Below, piece by piece: positions 38,583-49,576 of a DNA stretch of 64,000 nt; position 1 is the first letter of the stretch, and each line of letters begins with the position of its first letter. A program made the position numbers and the translations under genes. The notes below the pieces were generated by a model, which ran no database searches, was not told where the DNA came from, and was given only the letters and a program-made list of their open reading frames with translations. The stretch covers positions 95,686-159,685 of the forward strand of contig NZ_RXIZ01000006.1 in the NCBI RefSeq assembly GCF_003987855.1, read 5' to 3'. Source of the DNA: Hyphomicrobium sp. (GTDB lineage: Bacteria > Pseudomonadota > Alphaproteobacteria > Rhizobiales > Hyphomicrobiaceae).

Positions 38583-40597
<2,015 letters not shown>

Positions 40598-40785
40598 TCA
40601 GGGGTCCAAGGCTGGATAGACACTCGACCGCGGCGCTCTGTCAACGGCACCGCGGAGCTGAGGTCAAGCTTTCCGTGGCAAAGGTCTTGACGCATCCGGG
40701 GATGCTCCCACCTTTTCGTTTTGACAGGCAGCACCGCCTATGGCAGACGGGCTCCCTTGAATTTCCGATAACCGAGGCACGACCG

Positions 40786-41166
40786 ATGGCGACCAAGCAA
40801 GAGCGCGGGACGAAGCGCACCTGTCAGAACTGCGACGAGCGCTTCTATGATCTGGCGCACGATCCGATCATCTGTCCGTTTTGCGGCAGCAAATACGTGA
40901 TCGCGTCGTCGCCCGCAGCACTGGCAGCCCTTCAGGCAGAACAACGCGATCTCGCAGCGAAAAAGGCCAAGAAGGCGGTTGTCGTCGACGATGCAGATGG
41001 CGAGTTGCCGGCAGTCGAGGGCGAAGAGGCGCTCGTCGATGTCGAGGCCGATGACGCCGGCACCACTGAAGACGATGAAACCTTCCTTGAAGAAGAAGAG
41101 GAAGAGGGCGGCGATGTCTCCAACATCATCGGCGGCCCTGCCGGCGAGGGCGACGAAGAGCCCTAA
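40786..41166 (+). CDS. TIGR02300-family zinc-ribbon protein
   Basis: A 126-residue acidic protein. The N-terminus MATKQERGTKRTCQNC begins a Cys4 zinc ribbon (CQNC and CPFC, near residues 14-40) with the FYDLAHDPI motif that defines the FYDLN-acid family. The rest is Glu/Asp-rich (EDDETFLEEEEEEGG). The start at 40786 matches the family N-terminus; the longer upstream frame adds 37 unconserved residues. Function is unknown. It lies upstream of tRNA-Ala and divergent from aroA. Confidence 0.85.
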   Translation: MATKQERGTKRTCQNCDERFYDLAHDPIICPFCGSKYVIASSPAALAALQAEQRDLAAKKAKKAVVVDDADGELPAVEGEEALVDVEADDAGTTEDDETFLEEEEEEGGDVSNIIGGPAGEGDEEP

Positions 41167-41255
41167 TAAAGGTGTCGAACGTCCTTGCAGTTTCTGCAAA
41201 GACGACTTATCAGGCGGATCTCCGGCAGGTACCAGCCCTGTCGGCATGATGGTTC

Positions 41256-41331
<76 letters not shown>

Positions 41332-41467
41332 GTCCTTCGCCATTTAGGCTGATCAGCCGCGAGCGGAGGCCTGCCCAATTGATGGCTAAGCGCCGCGTTT
41401 AATGTAGTTTCGCCTCAGCGATGGGCGGCCAGCCCCCGGTAATCGCAAGCGCCGAGCGCGGAGAACA

Positions 41468-43519
41468 ATGACGATCACCAAGAGTAAGCTCGTCTGGACC
41501 GCAGTCGGCCTGCTTGGAGCCTTATCGCTCGGCACCATCGCATTATCCCGCGGCGAAACGATCAACGCGTTCTGGCTCGTGGCCGCTGCAATTTGCTCAT
41601 ATGTCCTGGCCGAGCGCACGTACGCGCGGTTCATCGCACGGGATGTAGTGCGGCTTGACGCGGGCAGACCGACCCCCGCGCACCGCTTCAACGACGGTCT
41701 CGATTATTGCCCGACGGACAAGACCGTTCTGTTTGGGCATCATTTTGCGGCCATCGCCGGCGCCGGCCCGCTGGTCGGGCCTGTCCTCGCGGCACAGATG
41801 GGCTATCTGCCGGGCACTTTCTGGCTGATTGTGGGCGCGATATTTGCCGGAGCGGTCCAGGACTTCGTCGTGCTGTGGGCGTCCGTTCGGCGCGACGGGC
41901 GCTCGCTCGGTGAAATGATCCGGGTGGAACTCGGGCCTCTTCCGGGGGCTCTCGCCATGTTCGGCGTTCTGGTCATCATGATGATTCTGCTCGCCGTCCT
42001 GGCCTTGGTGGTCGTCAAAGCATTGACCCACAGTCCCTGGGCGACGTTCACGGTCGCGATGACGATCCCGATCGCCGTCCTGATGGGTCTTTACGGCCGC
42101 TTCGCGCGGCCGGGCCGCATCGGTGAAATGTCGTTGCTCGGCTTTGCGCTATTGATGCTCTCGCTGGTTTATGGCCGCCACGTAGCTGAAGCCCCCTCGC
42201 TTGCGGCCTACTTTGATTATTCCGGCGAAGACCTATCGATGATGCTCATCGCATACGGATTTTTTGCTTCCGTTTTGCCCGTATGGGCGCTCCTCGCGCC
42301 CCGCGACTACCTTTCGACGTTTTTGAAGATCGGCACGATCATTGGTCTGGCCATCGGAATCTTTCTCGTTCTGCCAGATCTCAAGATGCCGGCGGTGACG
42401 AAGTTCGTCGACGGTAATGGCCCGGTGTTTTCCGGCTCGCTCTTTCCGTTCCTGTTCATCACCATAGCCTGTGGAGCCATCTCCGGATTTCACGCTCTGA
42501 TTTCCTCAGGCACCACACCTAAGATGATCGACAACGAGGCGGACGCGCGCGTCATCGGTTACGGCGCAATGTTGATGGAAGGCTTCGTCGCCATCATGGC
42601 GCTGGTGGCTGCCACCACGCTCGATCCGGGCATCTATTTTGCGCTGAATAGCCCCGCAGCATTGATCGGCACTTCGCCCGAATCCGCCGCGACCGCGATC
42701 TCGAATTGGGGCTTCACCATCACACCCGACCTTCTCAGGCAGGCCGCCGCCGATGTCGGAGAGGCAAGCATTCTCTCCCGAACCGGCGGCGCGCCAACGC
42801 TTGCCGTGGGCATGGCTGAAATTCTTTCGAATGCGATTGGCGGAAAGGCTTTGATGGCCTTTTGGTACCATTTCGCCATTCTCTTCGAAGCACTCTTCAT
42901 CCTGACCACCATCGACGCCGGAACTCGCGTCTCGCGCTTCATGATCCAGGATCTGATTGGAACTGCAATTCCGTCGTTTAAAGCGACGAGGTCGTGGAGC
43001 GCCAACATCATCGCTACTGCAATCGCCGTCTCGGCGTGGGGCTATTTTCTTTACCAGGGTGTTGTTGATCCCCTTGGCGGTATAAACACCTTGTGGCCGC
43101 TGTTTGGTATCTCGAACCAGATGCTCGCCTGCATTGCGCTGATGCTGGCGACAATCATCCTTTTCAAGATGAAGCGTGAACGCTATGCCTGGGTGACAGG
43201 GCTCCCGGCGATCTGGCTCGGCATCTGCACGCTGACGGCGGCTTGGCAAAAACTATTCAGTCACAATCCCGCGATCGGGTTCTTGGCTCACGCTGAAAAG
43301 TTTTCGCAGGCCGCGCAAACGGCGCAAGTTCTCGCGCCCGCCAAGACGCTCGCGGACATGAATCGCATAATCTTCAACGATCACGTCAATGCTACGCTGA
43401 CCGCGCTTTTAGGTGCTCTGGTTATCGCCATGGGATGCTTCGGCATCGCGGCCATTCTGAAGGCACTGGCTGATCCCGCGATATCCACGCAAGAGGCGGC
43501 CACGGTGCCAGCGGAATAA
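41468..43519 (+). CDS. cstA: Carbon starvation protein CstA, peptide/pyruvate transporter family
   Basis: A 683-residue polytopic membrane protein with about 16 hydrophobic segments. Family motifs include ARFIARDVVRLDAGRPTPA, FGHHFAAIAGAGPLVGPVLAA and FHALISSGTTPKMI. CstA proteins take up peptides or pyruvate under nutrient limitation. The small partner gene of the YbdD family follows two bases later, which supports the call. Confidence 0.94.
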   Translation: MTITKSKLVWTAVGLLGALSLGTIALSRGETINAFWLVAAAICSYVLAERTYARFIARDVVRLDAGRPTPAHRFNDGLDYCPTDKTVLFGHHFAAIAGAGPLVGPVLAAQMGYLPGTFWLIVGAIFAGAVQDFVVLWASVRRDGRSLGEMIRVELGPLPGALAMFGVLVIMMILLAVLALVVVKALTHSPWATFTVAMTIPIAVLMGLYGRFARPGRIGEMSLLGFALLMLSLVYGRHVAEAPSLAAYFDYSGEDLSMMLIAYGFFASVLPVWALLAPRDYLSTFLKIGTIIGLAIGIFLVLPDLKMPAVTKFVDGNGPVFSGSLFPFLFITIACGAISGFHALISSGTTPKMIDNEADARVIGYGAMLMEGFVAIMALVAATTLDPGIYFALNSPAALIGTSPESAATAISNWGFTITPDLLRQAAADVGEASILSRTGGAPTLAVGMAEILSNAIGGKALMAFWYHFAILFEALFILTTIDAGTRVSRFMIQDLIGTAIPSFKATRSWSANIIATAIAVSAWGYFLYQGVVDPLGGINTLWPLFGISNQMLACIALMLATIILFKMKRERYAWVTGLPAIWLGICTLTAAWQKLFSHNPAIGFLAHAEKFSQAAQTAQVLAPAKTLADMNRIIFNDHVNATLTALLGALVIAMGCFGIAAILKALADPAISTQEAATVPAE

Positions 43520-43521
43520 GA

Positions 43522-43737
43522 ATGGAAACCAATCGCCTCCCCCGCGTGTCGAAGCTCCTGCGCCGCATCGCGCAGACCGCGCAGCTGATGGTGGGCCTTC
43601 CCGACTACAATGCCTACGTCACGCATCGCCGCCAAATTCATCCGGGCGAACCGGTGATGACTTACGAAGAATTCTTTCGGGAACGCCAAACCAGCCGCTA
43701 TGGCAATGACGGCGCCAAAATCGGCCGCTGCTGCTGA
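43522..43737 (+). CDS. YbdD/YjiX family small protein, CstA partner
   Basis: A 71-residue DUF466 protein with the family pattern GLPDYNAYVTHRRQIHPGEPVMTYEEFFRERQTSRYG, shown here only in part by its start GLPDYNAYVTH and FFRERQ. It nearly always follows CstA-type genes and is needed for their transport activity in enterobacteria. It begins two bases after the cstA stop, so translation is probably coupled. Confidence 0.92.
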   Translation: METNRLPRVSKLLRRIAQTAQLMVGLPDYNAYVTHRRQIHPGEPVMTYEEFFRERQTSRYGNDGAKIGRCC

Positions 43738-43799
43738 CCAAACGTCGCCGTAGCAAGGATGCGATTGATCCGATACGCGTCCCCAGCTACGAGGTGCCC

Positions 43800-45617
43800 A
43801 TGGCCCCTCCTTTGATCACCCTGAAAGACATCCACTTAACATTTGGCGGCACGCCACTATTGGAAGGCGCGGAACTCACCGTCGCGCCCGGCGATAAAAT
43901 CTGCCTTGTCGGACGCAACGGCTCCGGCAAGTCGACGCTACTGAAAATCGCGGCCGGTCTCGCCGATCCCGACAAAGGGGAACGCTTCGTGCATCCCTCT
44001 GCCAGCGTCCGCTATCTTCCGCAGGAAGTGGACTTCGCGGGTTTCGCCAACGTCCGAGATTATGTCGTCGCAGGTCTTGGTTCAGCTGACGACCCCTATC
44101 AAGCCGAGTATCTCCTCGCTGAACTCGGGCTAACGGGAGAGATGGACCCGCAAAAACTATCGGGCGGCGAAGCGCGCCGTGCAGCTCTCGCCCGGGTGAT
44201 AGCAGCAAGGCCCGACGTGCTCCTTCTTGACGAGCCGACGAACCATTTGGATCTCACCGCCATCGAATGGCTGGAGAGCACGTTGCTCGGCATGCGATCA
44301 GCACTGCTCCTGATTAGCCACGACCGGAGGTTTTTGGAAAATCTCTCGCGGGCAACCGTTTGGCTCGATCGAGGCAAGACGAGGCGGCTCGACCAGGGCT
44401 TCGGCGCTTTCGAAGACTGGCGCGACAAGGTGCTTGAGGAGGAAGAGATCGAGCGCCACAAGCTCGATCGCAAAATCGTTCGAGAAGATCAATGGATGCA
44501 CGGCGGCGTCACGGGGCGGCGCAAGCGAAATGTTCGCCGCGTCCGCGAGCTTCGTACCATGCGCCAGGAAGTACGCGAACAACGCCACGTGGTCGGCAAC
44601 GTTCGGCTCGATGTCGCGGAAGGCAGCACCTCAGGAAAGCTCGTCGTCGAAGCGATAGGCATCTCGAAAAGCTACGCAGACCTGAACATCGTCAAGGAGT
44701 TGAACCTTCGCATTATGCGAGGCGACAGGCTCGGCATCGTTGGCCCCAACGGTGCCGGCAAGACGACCCTGATCAAGTTGCTGATAGGGCAGGAGACACC
44801 AGACTCCGGCACGATCCGTCACGGAGCCAATCTTGAGGTCGTTGCACTCGATCAGCGGCGTGACGAACTCGACCCCAATTGGACCGTGTCCGACGCGCTG
44901 ACGGGCGGAAGAGGTGATCAGGTCGTTATCAACGGCAAGGCTCGCCATGTTGCGAGCTATATGAAGGATTTTCTTTTTCTTCCCGAGCAGCGTTTGTCCC
45001 CAATTAGGGTCCTCTCCGGAGGAGAACGGGCACGGCTGATGTTGGCGCGAGCGCTTGCAAAACCATCGAACGTCCTAGTCCTCGACGAGCCGACGAACGA
45101 TCTGGACCTCGAAACCCTTGATCTACTGCAGGAGCTGCTGTCGGACTATTCCGGCACGATTCTGCTGGTGAGCCACGATCGCGATTTCCTTGATCGTATT
45201 GTCACGAGCGTATTAGCCCCCACCGGCAACGGTGAATGGACGGAATATGCCGGCGGCTATTCAGATATGCTGGCGCAGCGCAAAGGCGATACTCTCCGTA
45301 AGGAGCCACGATCGCCAGCAACATCCTCTGGTTCAGCGCCCCCGAACGCCGAGACCGCTGCTCGGCAGTCCCGCCAAAAATTGTCATTCAAAGACAAGCA
45401 CGCGCTCACCACCTTGCCGGACGAGATCGCGAAGCTCGAAGCGGAGATCAAGAGTCTCGCGGCTAAACTCGCGGACGCGAACTTGTTCGCCAAGGACCGC
45501 CCCGCTTTCGAAAAGGCGACCGCGCGGCTTGGAGAGGCCCAGGCTCGATTGGAGGCCGCGGAAACCCTATGGCTCGAACTTGAAGAAAGACGCGAAGCGC
45601 TGGAAAATCCCGGCTGA
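43800..45617 (+). CDS. ABC-F ATPase, Uup-like
   Basis: A 605-residue protein with two ABC ATPase domains and no membrane segment. Walker A motifs are GRNGSGKSTLLKIAAG and GPNGAGKTTLIKLLIG. Signature motifs are LSGGEARRAALARV and LSGGERARLMLARA. A C-terminal coiled-coil region (about residues 530-600) is rich in Lys, Glu and Ala. ABC-F proteins act on ribosomes or, for Uup, on DNA branch intermediates. The ATG at 43800 with GAGG six bases upstream is preferred over GTG at 43794. Confidence 0.92.
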   Translation: MAPPLITLKDIHLTFGGTPLLEGAELTVAPGDKICLVGRNGSGKSTLLKIAAGLADPDKGERFVHPSASVRYLPQEVDFAGFANVRDYVVAGLGSADDPYQAEYLLAELGLTGEMDPQKLSGGEARRAALARVIAARPDVLLLDEPTNHLDLTAIEWLESTLLGMRSALLLISHDRRFLENLSRATVWLDRGKTRRLDQGFGAFEDWRDKVLEEEEIERHKLDRKIVREDQWMHGGVTGRRKRNVRRVRELRTMRQEVREQRHVVGNVRLDVAEGSTSGKLVVEAIGISKSYADLNIVKELNLRIMRGDRLGIVGPNGAGKTTLIKLLIGQETPDSGTIRHGANLEVVALDQRRDELDPNWTVSDALTGGRGDQVVINGKARHVASYMKDFLFLPEQRLSPIRVLSGGERARLMLARALAKPSNVLVLDEPTNDLDLETLDLLQELLSDYSGTILLVSHDRDFLDRIVTSVLAPTGNGEWTEYAGGYSDMLAQRKGDTLRKEPRSPATSSGSAPPNAETAARQSRQKLSFKDKHALTTLPDEIAKLEAEIKSLAAKLADANLFAKDRPAFEKATARLGEAQARLEAAETLWLELEERREALENPG

Positions 45618-45630
45618 TCGCACAAACAAA

Positions 45631-45658
45631 AGCGACGACCGAATGCTCGGTCGTCGCT
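45631..45658 (-). terminator. Perfect 12-bp hairpin terminator for pqqA
   Basis: AGCGACGACCGA (45631-45642) pairs without mismatch with TCGGTCGTCGCT (45647-45658) around ATGC. Read on the minus strand it is followed by TTTGTTTG, so it fits termination of pqqA, and it may also halt the convergent ABC-F transcript. Confidence 0.85.
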
Positions 45659-45688
45659 CCCAGTTCGACCTAAGCCGACATCATCTGA

Positions 45689-45778
45689 TTAGATGAGGTC
45701 GATCTCAGCCGGAAGATAGCTGGTCACTTCGAGACCAACTTCCTGCTCACGAACTTCGGGCTTCGACCACGTCTTCAT
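45689..45778 (-). CDS. pqqA: PqqA, precursor peptide of pyrroloquinoline quinone
   Basis: A 29-codon gene. The peptide begins MKTWSKPEVREQEVGLEVTS and continues YLPAEIDLI. Glu17 and Tyr21 form the E-x3-Y pair that PqqE cross-links to build PQQ; VGLEVTSY and the trailing AEIDLI match methylotroph PqqA sequences. A strong ribosome site GGAGG stands five bases before ATG, and a perfect hairpin terminator lies 30 bases past the stop. No pqqB, C, D or E is near: the gene stands alone between an ABC-F gene and a periplasmic unknown. Extra pqqA copies away from the biosynthetic cluster are known in methylotrophs. Confidence 0.92.
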   Translation of the reverse strand: MKTWSKPEVREQEVGLEVTSYLPAEIDLI

Positions 45779-45928
45779 GGGTTCCTCCAAGACTGGTTAG
45801 TCCACGCTTCAACGGCAGCCTTCCTACAGGACTTCGGCAGCAACCGGCCAATCGAATTTCCGATAAGCAGCCATAAGCGACCCTAATAACAATATAACAG
45901 TTGGCACTCGGGCGACGCGAAATGCCCC

Positions 45929-46612
45929 CTATTGTTTGGCCGCCCATTGATCTTTGACCTCGTCGCAGCGCTTGCCAATGAAGGTGTTCACTTCTTCGAC
46001 AATCGAGCCCGAGAGAATGTTCACGGTATTGTCAGCGGCCGTGGCAGTCCAAAGAGCGCTTTTGATCAGAGTTGGAGCCTCGATCTTACCCCAGTGCGCT
46101 TCCGCCTTTACGGCTTTGCCGTTCTCGAAAAACACCTTCGGCGCCAGCTCGAATGAGAAATCAGTTGCGCCTTGCTTATCGCTGGCGATCGAGCAGACGA
46201 CTTTATGCTGGGCGAGTTGCAGCTCCGCTTTGGGCTCGCTCATCGCCTTCACCAGGTCCCCGCGCTTGATGTTGAGGTCGGTGGAACAATGCGCGCCTTC
46301 GTATGGCCAACTCACCTTGACCTTGCCCACCAGCTTAACCAACTGCTCCTTGCGCCAGCTTTTGATCACATGGCAGGCGATGTCACCGGTAGATTCCTTT
46401 GAGTGGAAGGCGCGACAGAGGTCGATCTTGCAGGCCTGGCGGGCATCCTTTTCCGCCTTCTCCTCCGGCGTAAGCGGGCCATCCGGGTCGCCGAGAACGC
46501 TCCCGGAGTCGCCGGCAGGTTTCGTGGCAGCAGTCTCTGCCGCCGCCTGTTCGGCCGGCAACAGGGGGAGCAAAGACAACATCGAGGCGAGCAGGACGGT
46601 GACGGGCTTCAT
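45929..46612 (-). CDS. Secreted protein of unknown function with conserved cysteines
   Basis: A 227-residue protein with a signal peptide (hydrophobic MKPVTVLLASMLSLLPLLPA, cleavage near AAAE at about residue 26). A charged linker with PDGPLTPEEKAEKDARQ follows, then a soluble domain with six cysteines (two in ACKIDLCRAFHS, then ACHVIKSW, HCSTDLN, VVCSIAS and RCDEVKDQW). The even number suggests periplasmic disulfides. I do not recognise the family. It is divergent from the hsp20 unit and downstream of nothing on its strand; its role is unknown. Confidence 0.72.
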   Translation of the reverse strand: MKPVTVLLASMLSLLPLLPAEQAAAETAATKPAGDSGSVLGDPDGPLTPEEKAEKDARQACKIDLCRAFHSKESTGDIACHVIKSWRKEQLVKLVGKVKVSWPYEGAHCSTDLNIKRGDLVKAMSEPKAELQLAQHKVVCSIASDKQGATDFSFELAPKVFFENGKAVKAEAHWGKIEAPTLIKSALWTATAADNTVNILSGSIVEEVNTFIGKRCDEVKDQWAAKQ

Positions 46613-46750
46613 GAATTCCCCACGCGAAAATAGAGCTGAAAAGGCGGAGCGTCTTCGCGGGTCACGCGGGCGGTACTAAGGCGGAATTCCGAACCTTGGT
46701 AATTTTCCTCCCCCTGCGGCTCCGCGGACACGGCCGACCGTGCCAGGATG

Positions 46751-46778
46751 CTTGAAGAGCAGTCTCCGGTCCCCATAT
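46751..46778 (+). promoter_or_regulatory. Sigma-32 (RpoH) heat-shock promoter of hsp20
   Basis: CTTGAA at 46751-46756 and CCCCATAT at 46771-46778 are separated by 14 bases. This matches the sigma-32 consensus CTTGAA-N13-15-CCCCATnT. Transcription would start near 46785, just before the leader hairpins of the hsp20 gene. Confidence 0.82.
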
Positions 46779-46787
46779 CTTGCCTAT

Positions 46788-46866
46788 GTCGCCGGGCCAA
46801 TGGCCGGCGACAGGGATGGCCCGAGGGCATCCGTTAATAGGAACGTCGGTCGCTTACTTAAGGACC
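46788..46866 (+). promoter_or_regulatory. ROSE-like RNA thermometer in the hsp20 leader
   Basis: Three successive hairpins precede hsp20. The first pairs GTCGCCGGGCC (46788-46798) with GGCCGGCGAC (46802-46811), with one bulged G. The second pairs GATGGCCC (46815-46822) with GGGCATC (46825-46831), with one bulged G. In the third, GGTCGCTT (46848-46855) faces the ribosome site AAGGACC (46860-46866), placing UCGCU against AAGGA with a G-G mismatch. That is the ROSE pattern, UYGCU opposite the Shine-Dalgarno. Heat would melt the last helix and expose AGGA, seven bases before ATG. ROSE elements control small heat-shock genes in rhizobia. Confidence 0.75.
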
Positions 46867-46871
46867 TTCAA

Positions 46872-47315
46872 ATGACTCGTCTGACAGCATTGTCCAATCC
46901 TCTTCTCCTGGGTTTCGAGGAAATCGAGAGGTTGGTTGATCGCGCCACCAAAGGCGGCGACGGCTACCCTCCTTACAACATCGAACGGATCGCCAAAGAG
47001 GCGGACGCGGGGGAGCTCTTGCGCATTACTCTGGCAGTCGCCGGCTTTACCCGCGATGAGCTTGAGGTAACGCTCGAAGACAAGCAGCTCACGGTCCGAG
47101 GCAGGCAGCAGGAAGATAAGTCTCGGGATTATTTGTACCGCGGCATCGCGTCCCGACAGTTTTCCCGGACGTTCGTTCTGGCCGATGGAATCGAAGTCAA
47201 GAGCGCGCAGCTTGCGAACGGACTTCTTGCCGTGGATCTCCAGCGGCTTGAACCGGAACGCCTCGTGCGCCGTATTGAGATCGGGACTGCCAACGCCGCT
47301 AAAAGCCAGCCCTAA
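46872..47315 (+). CDS. Small heat-shock protein Hsp20
   Basis: A 147-residue alpha-crystallin-type chaperone. The N-terminus MTRLTALSNPLLLGFEEIER resembles rhizobial class A small heat-shock proteins. The alpha-crystallin domain spans about residues 35-125, with YNIERI, LAVAGFTRDELEVTLED and LANGLLAVDL, the last near the usual GVL position. It holds unfolding proteins during heat stress. A sigma-32 promoter and a ROSE-like leader precede it. The longer upstream frame is excluded because it would run through that leader. Confidence 0.93.
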   Translation: MTRLTALSNPLLLGFEEIERLVDRATKGGDGYPPYNIERIAKEADAGELLRITLAVAGFTRDELEVTLEDKQLTVRGRQQEDKSRDYLYRGIASRQFSRTFVLADGIEVKSAQLANGLLAVDLQRLEPERLVRRIEIGTANAAKSQP

Positions 47316-47455
47316 CCTGAGTCTTTCCCGTCACAGCGCCGGCGACCGAATCGTCGGAGGATCGGAGCAGACGAGCGGATCGGGATACCCCCTAGAAGGG
47401 TTATCATACTGAACTGCGACGAGAGCCCGACCTCGACACAAGGAGGAAGAGCGTC

Positions 47456-47743
47456 ATGAATACTAAGGCAACAGTGAAAGTCCCCGATCTGCACGACACC
47501 GTCGGGCCGGTTATGAGCGAACTTGAGCTTGCACGGCTCGGTGGCGGCGAGGTCGCTTACATCAAGACGTTAACCTCCGATGAAGCGCTCGAGATGTTTC
47601 CTCAGATCGAAGGCCTGCCCAAGGGGATCCCGCTGTTCTCCCTGCATGCCGCCGACGGTACGCCGATTGCGCTAACTGATACGCTTCAAGCGGCCATTGG
47701 GCACGCTCAGGAGGACGAATTGTCAATCGCTCCCCTGCACTGA
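47456..47743 (+). CDS. DUF1150 family protein
   Basis: A 95-residue protein with the DUF1150 pattern MSELELARLGGGEVAYIKTL, then GIPLFSLHAADGTPIALTDT. In alphaproteobacteria it regularly follows hsp20, and expression with heat-shock genes is likely. The biochemical role is unknown. AAGGAGGAAGAG gives a strong ribosome site 4-12 bases before ATG. Confidence 0.85.
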   Translation: MNTKATVKVPDLHDTVGPVMSELELARLGGGEVAYIKTLTSDEALEMFPQIEGLPKGIPLFSLHAADGTPIALTDTLQAAIGHAQEDELSIAPLH

Positions 47744-47776
47744 GGGGCGGTGTTTTCTGGGCTCAGCCCACCCATA

Positions 47777-47796
47777 GGGCCGCTAAACGGCGGCCC
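47777..47796. terminator. Hairpin between convergent genes, possible terminator
   Basis: GGGCCGC (47777-47783) pairs perfectly with GCGGCCC (47790-47796) around TAAACG. No clear T-tract follows on either strand, so intrinsic termination is uncertain. Confidence 0.35.
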
Positions 47797-47811
47797 GATG
47801 GTTGGCAGGGC

Positions 47812-48786
47812 TTACGGATGGTAGCTGGCGTACTGCCCGCGGGGCCGGAAGCGCTCCAGATAATCGGGGACGATGCCTTCGATCGCCGCGGGGTGCGGGA
47901 CGTCAAGCGCCTCGAGCGTCCGCCCTTCGCGCTTCGCGCTATCCGAAACAATGTTGTCGGACTGCAGCAATCTCACCTGGTCTAAAGTCATCGGGCGTAC
48001 CGCGTTCGGGAGCGGCCAGGTCAATGCGGCGATAAGCTTGGCCGCCCAGAACGGCACCGGCAGAAGCAGGCGCTTGCGCTCCGAATATTCAAGGATCACC
48101 CTGAGAAGATCTTTGAAGCTCCAAACCTCCGGTCCGCCGATTTCGTAAATCGTCCCTGGGACGCCGCTACCAGTCCCCGCTGAGGCGGCGGCATGCCCGA
48201 GGTCGCCTGCAAACACTGGCTGAAACTTGGTGCGCCCGCCTCCGATAAGCGGGAGAAATGGACTGATGCGCGCGAGAGCCGCGAAGCGATTAAAAAACTC
48301 GTCTTCTGGGCCAAAAACGATCGATGGTCGGAGAACGATCGCCTGAGCAAACGCCGCGAACGTTGCATCTTCACCAAGTGCCTTCGTCTGCGCGTATTTT
48401 GCGGGCGAGGCTTTGTCAGCCCCAATCGCAGAGATGTGAACCAGTCGCTGAGCGCCGGCCTCACGGGCAGCGCGAGCCACGTGCCCTGCTCCTTCTGTGT
48501 GGATGGCATCGAAGGTCTGCGCACCAGTTGGGGAAAGAACCCCAACCGCGTTCACGACGACGTCAGCGCCCTCTACAGCCCTCGCGACCGAATCTGGGAA
48601 TCGAAGGTTTGCCTGGACCGGAAATATTTGACCAACCACCCCCATGGGTTGCAGATAACCCGCGAGGTCAGGCCTTCTAACCGCAGCGCGAACGCGATAG
48701 CCCTTCCGCGCAAGCGACCACACGATGTGACGCCCGACGAAACCGGAGCCTCCGAAAACAGTGGCTAGTTTCCCGTTCTCTGCCAT
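47812..48786 (-). CDS. NDUFA9-type NAD(P)-binding protein (complex I associated)
   Basis: A 324-residue short-chain dehydrogenase-like protein. The Rossmann motif VFGGSGFVGRHIVWSLA is at residues 9-25, and the YAQTKALGE segment contains the Tyr/Lys region of extended SDRs. It resembles the complex I NDUFA9 subunit family of alphaproteobacteria. In mitochondria NDUFA9 is an accessory subunit with bound NADPH; the bacterial role may be similar or in quinone metabolism. A general epimerase cannot be excluded. Confidence 0.83.
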   Translation of the reverse strand: MAENGKLATVFGGSGFVGRHIVWSLARKGYRVRAAVRRPDLAGYLQPMGVVGQIFPVQANLRFPDSVARAVEGADVVVNAVGVLSPTGAQTFDAIHTEGAGHVARAAREAGAQRLVHISAIGADKASPAKYAQTKALGEDATFAAFAQAIVLRPSIVFGPEDEFFNRFAALARISPFLPLIGGGRTKFQPVFAGDLGHAAASAGTGSGVPGTIYEIGGPEVWSFKDLLRVILEYSERKRLLLPVPFWAAKLIAALTWPLPNAVRPMTLDQVRLLQSDNIVSDSAKREGRTLEALDVPHPAAIEGIVPDYLERFRPRGQYASYHP

Positions 48787-48979
48787 CGCAATCCTCGTCG
48801 CGTCGCTTCAGTTCTTCAAGCAAGGGATCATCTATCCCATCGAAGCACCCACTGTGAAGCTTCGGAAAGCCGCGGTAGCCGCCAAAACGGCTGTGGCGCC
48901 GGGCGATGGGAGCGGTCCATTGGCCGCGATCACCACTCAATTGACTTCCGGCGCGGTACAATTTACCTCACACCCATAA

Positions 48980-49065
<86 letters not shown>

Positions 49066-49477
49066 CACCCGTCCGTAAACCCTGCCGAAAGGCCCGAAAC
49101 ATGGGTCTTGCGAGACATCAAGATAGACCGTTAGTTAGTCAGCTTCTTAGTTAGTGTTGAGCCGCTGGGAAGGGCTCTGCCGTGTCAGTTGCGGTATGCT
49201 TTATTACGACTATGCGACACTAAATGGAGCGGGTCTAGCGTTCGGGCTGGACCGTCTGCTTCTCCGGATCATCTCTGGCTGTCACCGGGCTCCATGTAAT
49301 GGAGGCCTGGTCATGTCCACCTGTATCCCCTCAAGAGTCCGCCTGGACAGGCACAAACCTTCGCCGCCGTCTCCGTAGCCAGAGCGCGCCTAGCGCCATT
49401 GGCAAGATCTCGGCTTCTTTCTTTGCACGCTCGGCTTCGCTCGCACTGCCGCCCTTTCCCTCGGTCACGATGCGAAG
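49066..49477. other. Gene-poor stretch after tRNA-Leu
   Basis: About 410 bases without a supportable gene. It contains a repeated TTAGTTAGT element near 49131 and 49147. On the minus strand near 49500-49370 an open stretch without a start codon reads like decayed coding sequence ending in a run of Arg codons. No integrase fragment or second copy of the tRNA 3' end was recognised. Confidence 0.45.
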
Positions 49478-49514
49478 CAAAAAGCGCCGATCACGCGTGA
49501 AAATGACCGGCGCT
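49478..49514 (-). terminator. Rho-independent terminator of the cueR-side operon
   Basis: Plus-strand AGCGCCGATCA (49483-49493) pairs with TGACCGGCGCT (49504-49514) with one wobble. Read on the minus strand the hairpin is followed by TTTTTGCTT. It lies downstream of cueR and the small frame at 49577-49732, and so would end the copZ-copA-cueR transcript. Confidence 0.75.
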
Positions 49515-49576
49515 CCTCAGGGAACGGCGATGTTTGCTAGCAATCAACACCACCAACTGCGATTGTAGTGATGCAA

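Noticed and set aside
49299..49568. 89-codon plus-strand frame after tRNA-Leu
   Set aside because: Composition does not resemble a protein, it crosses a minus-strand terminator hairpin, and it has no ribosome site.
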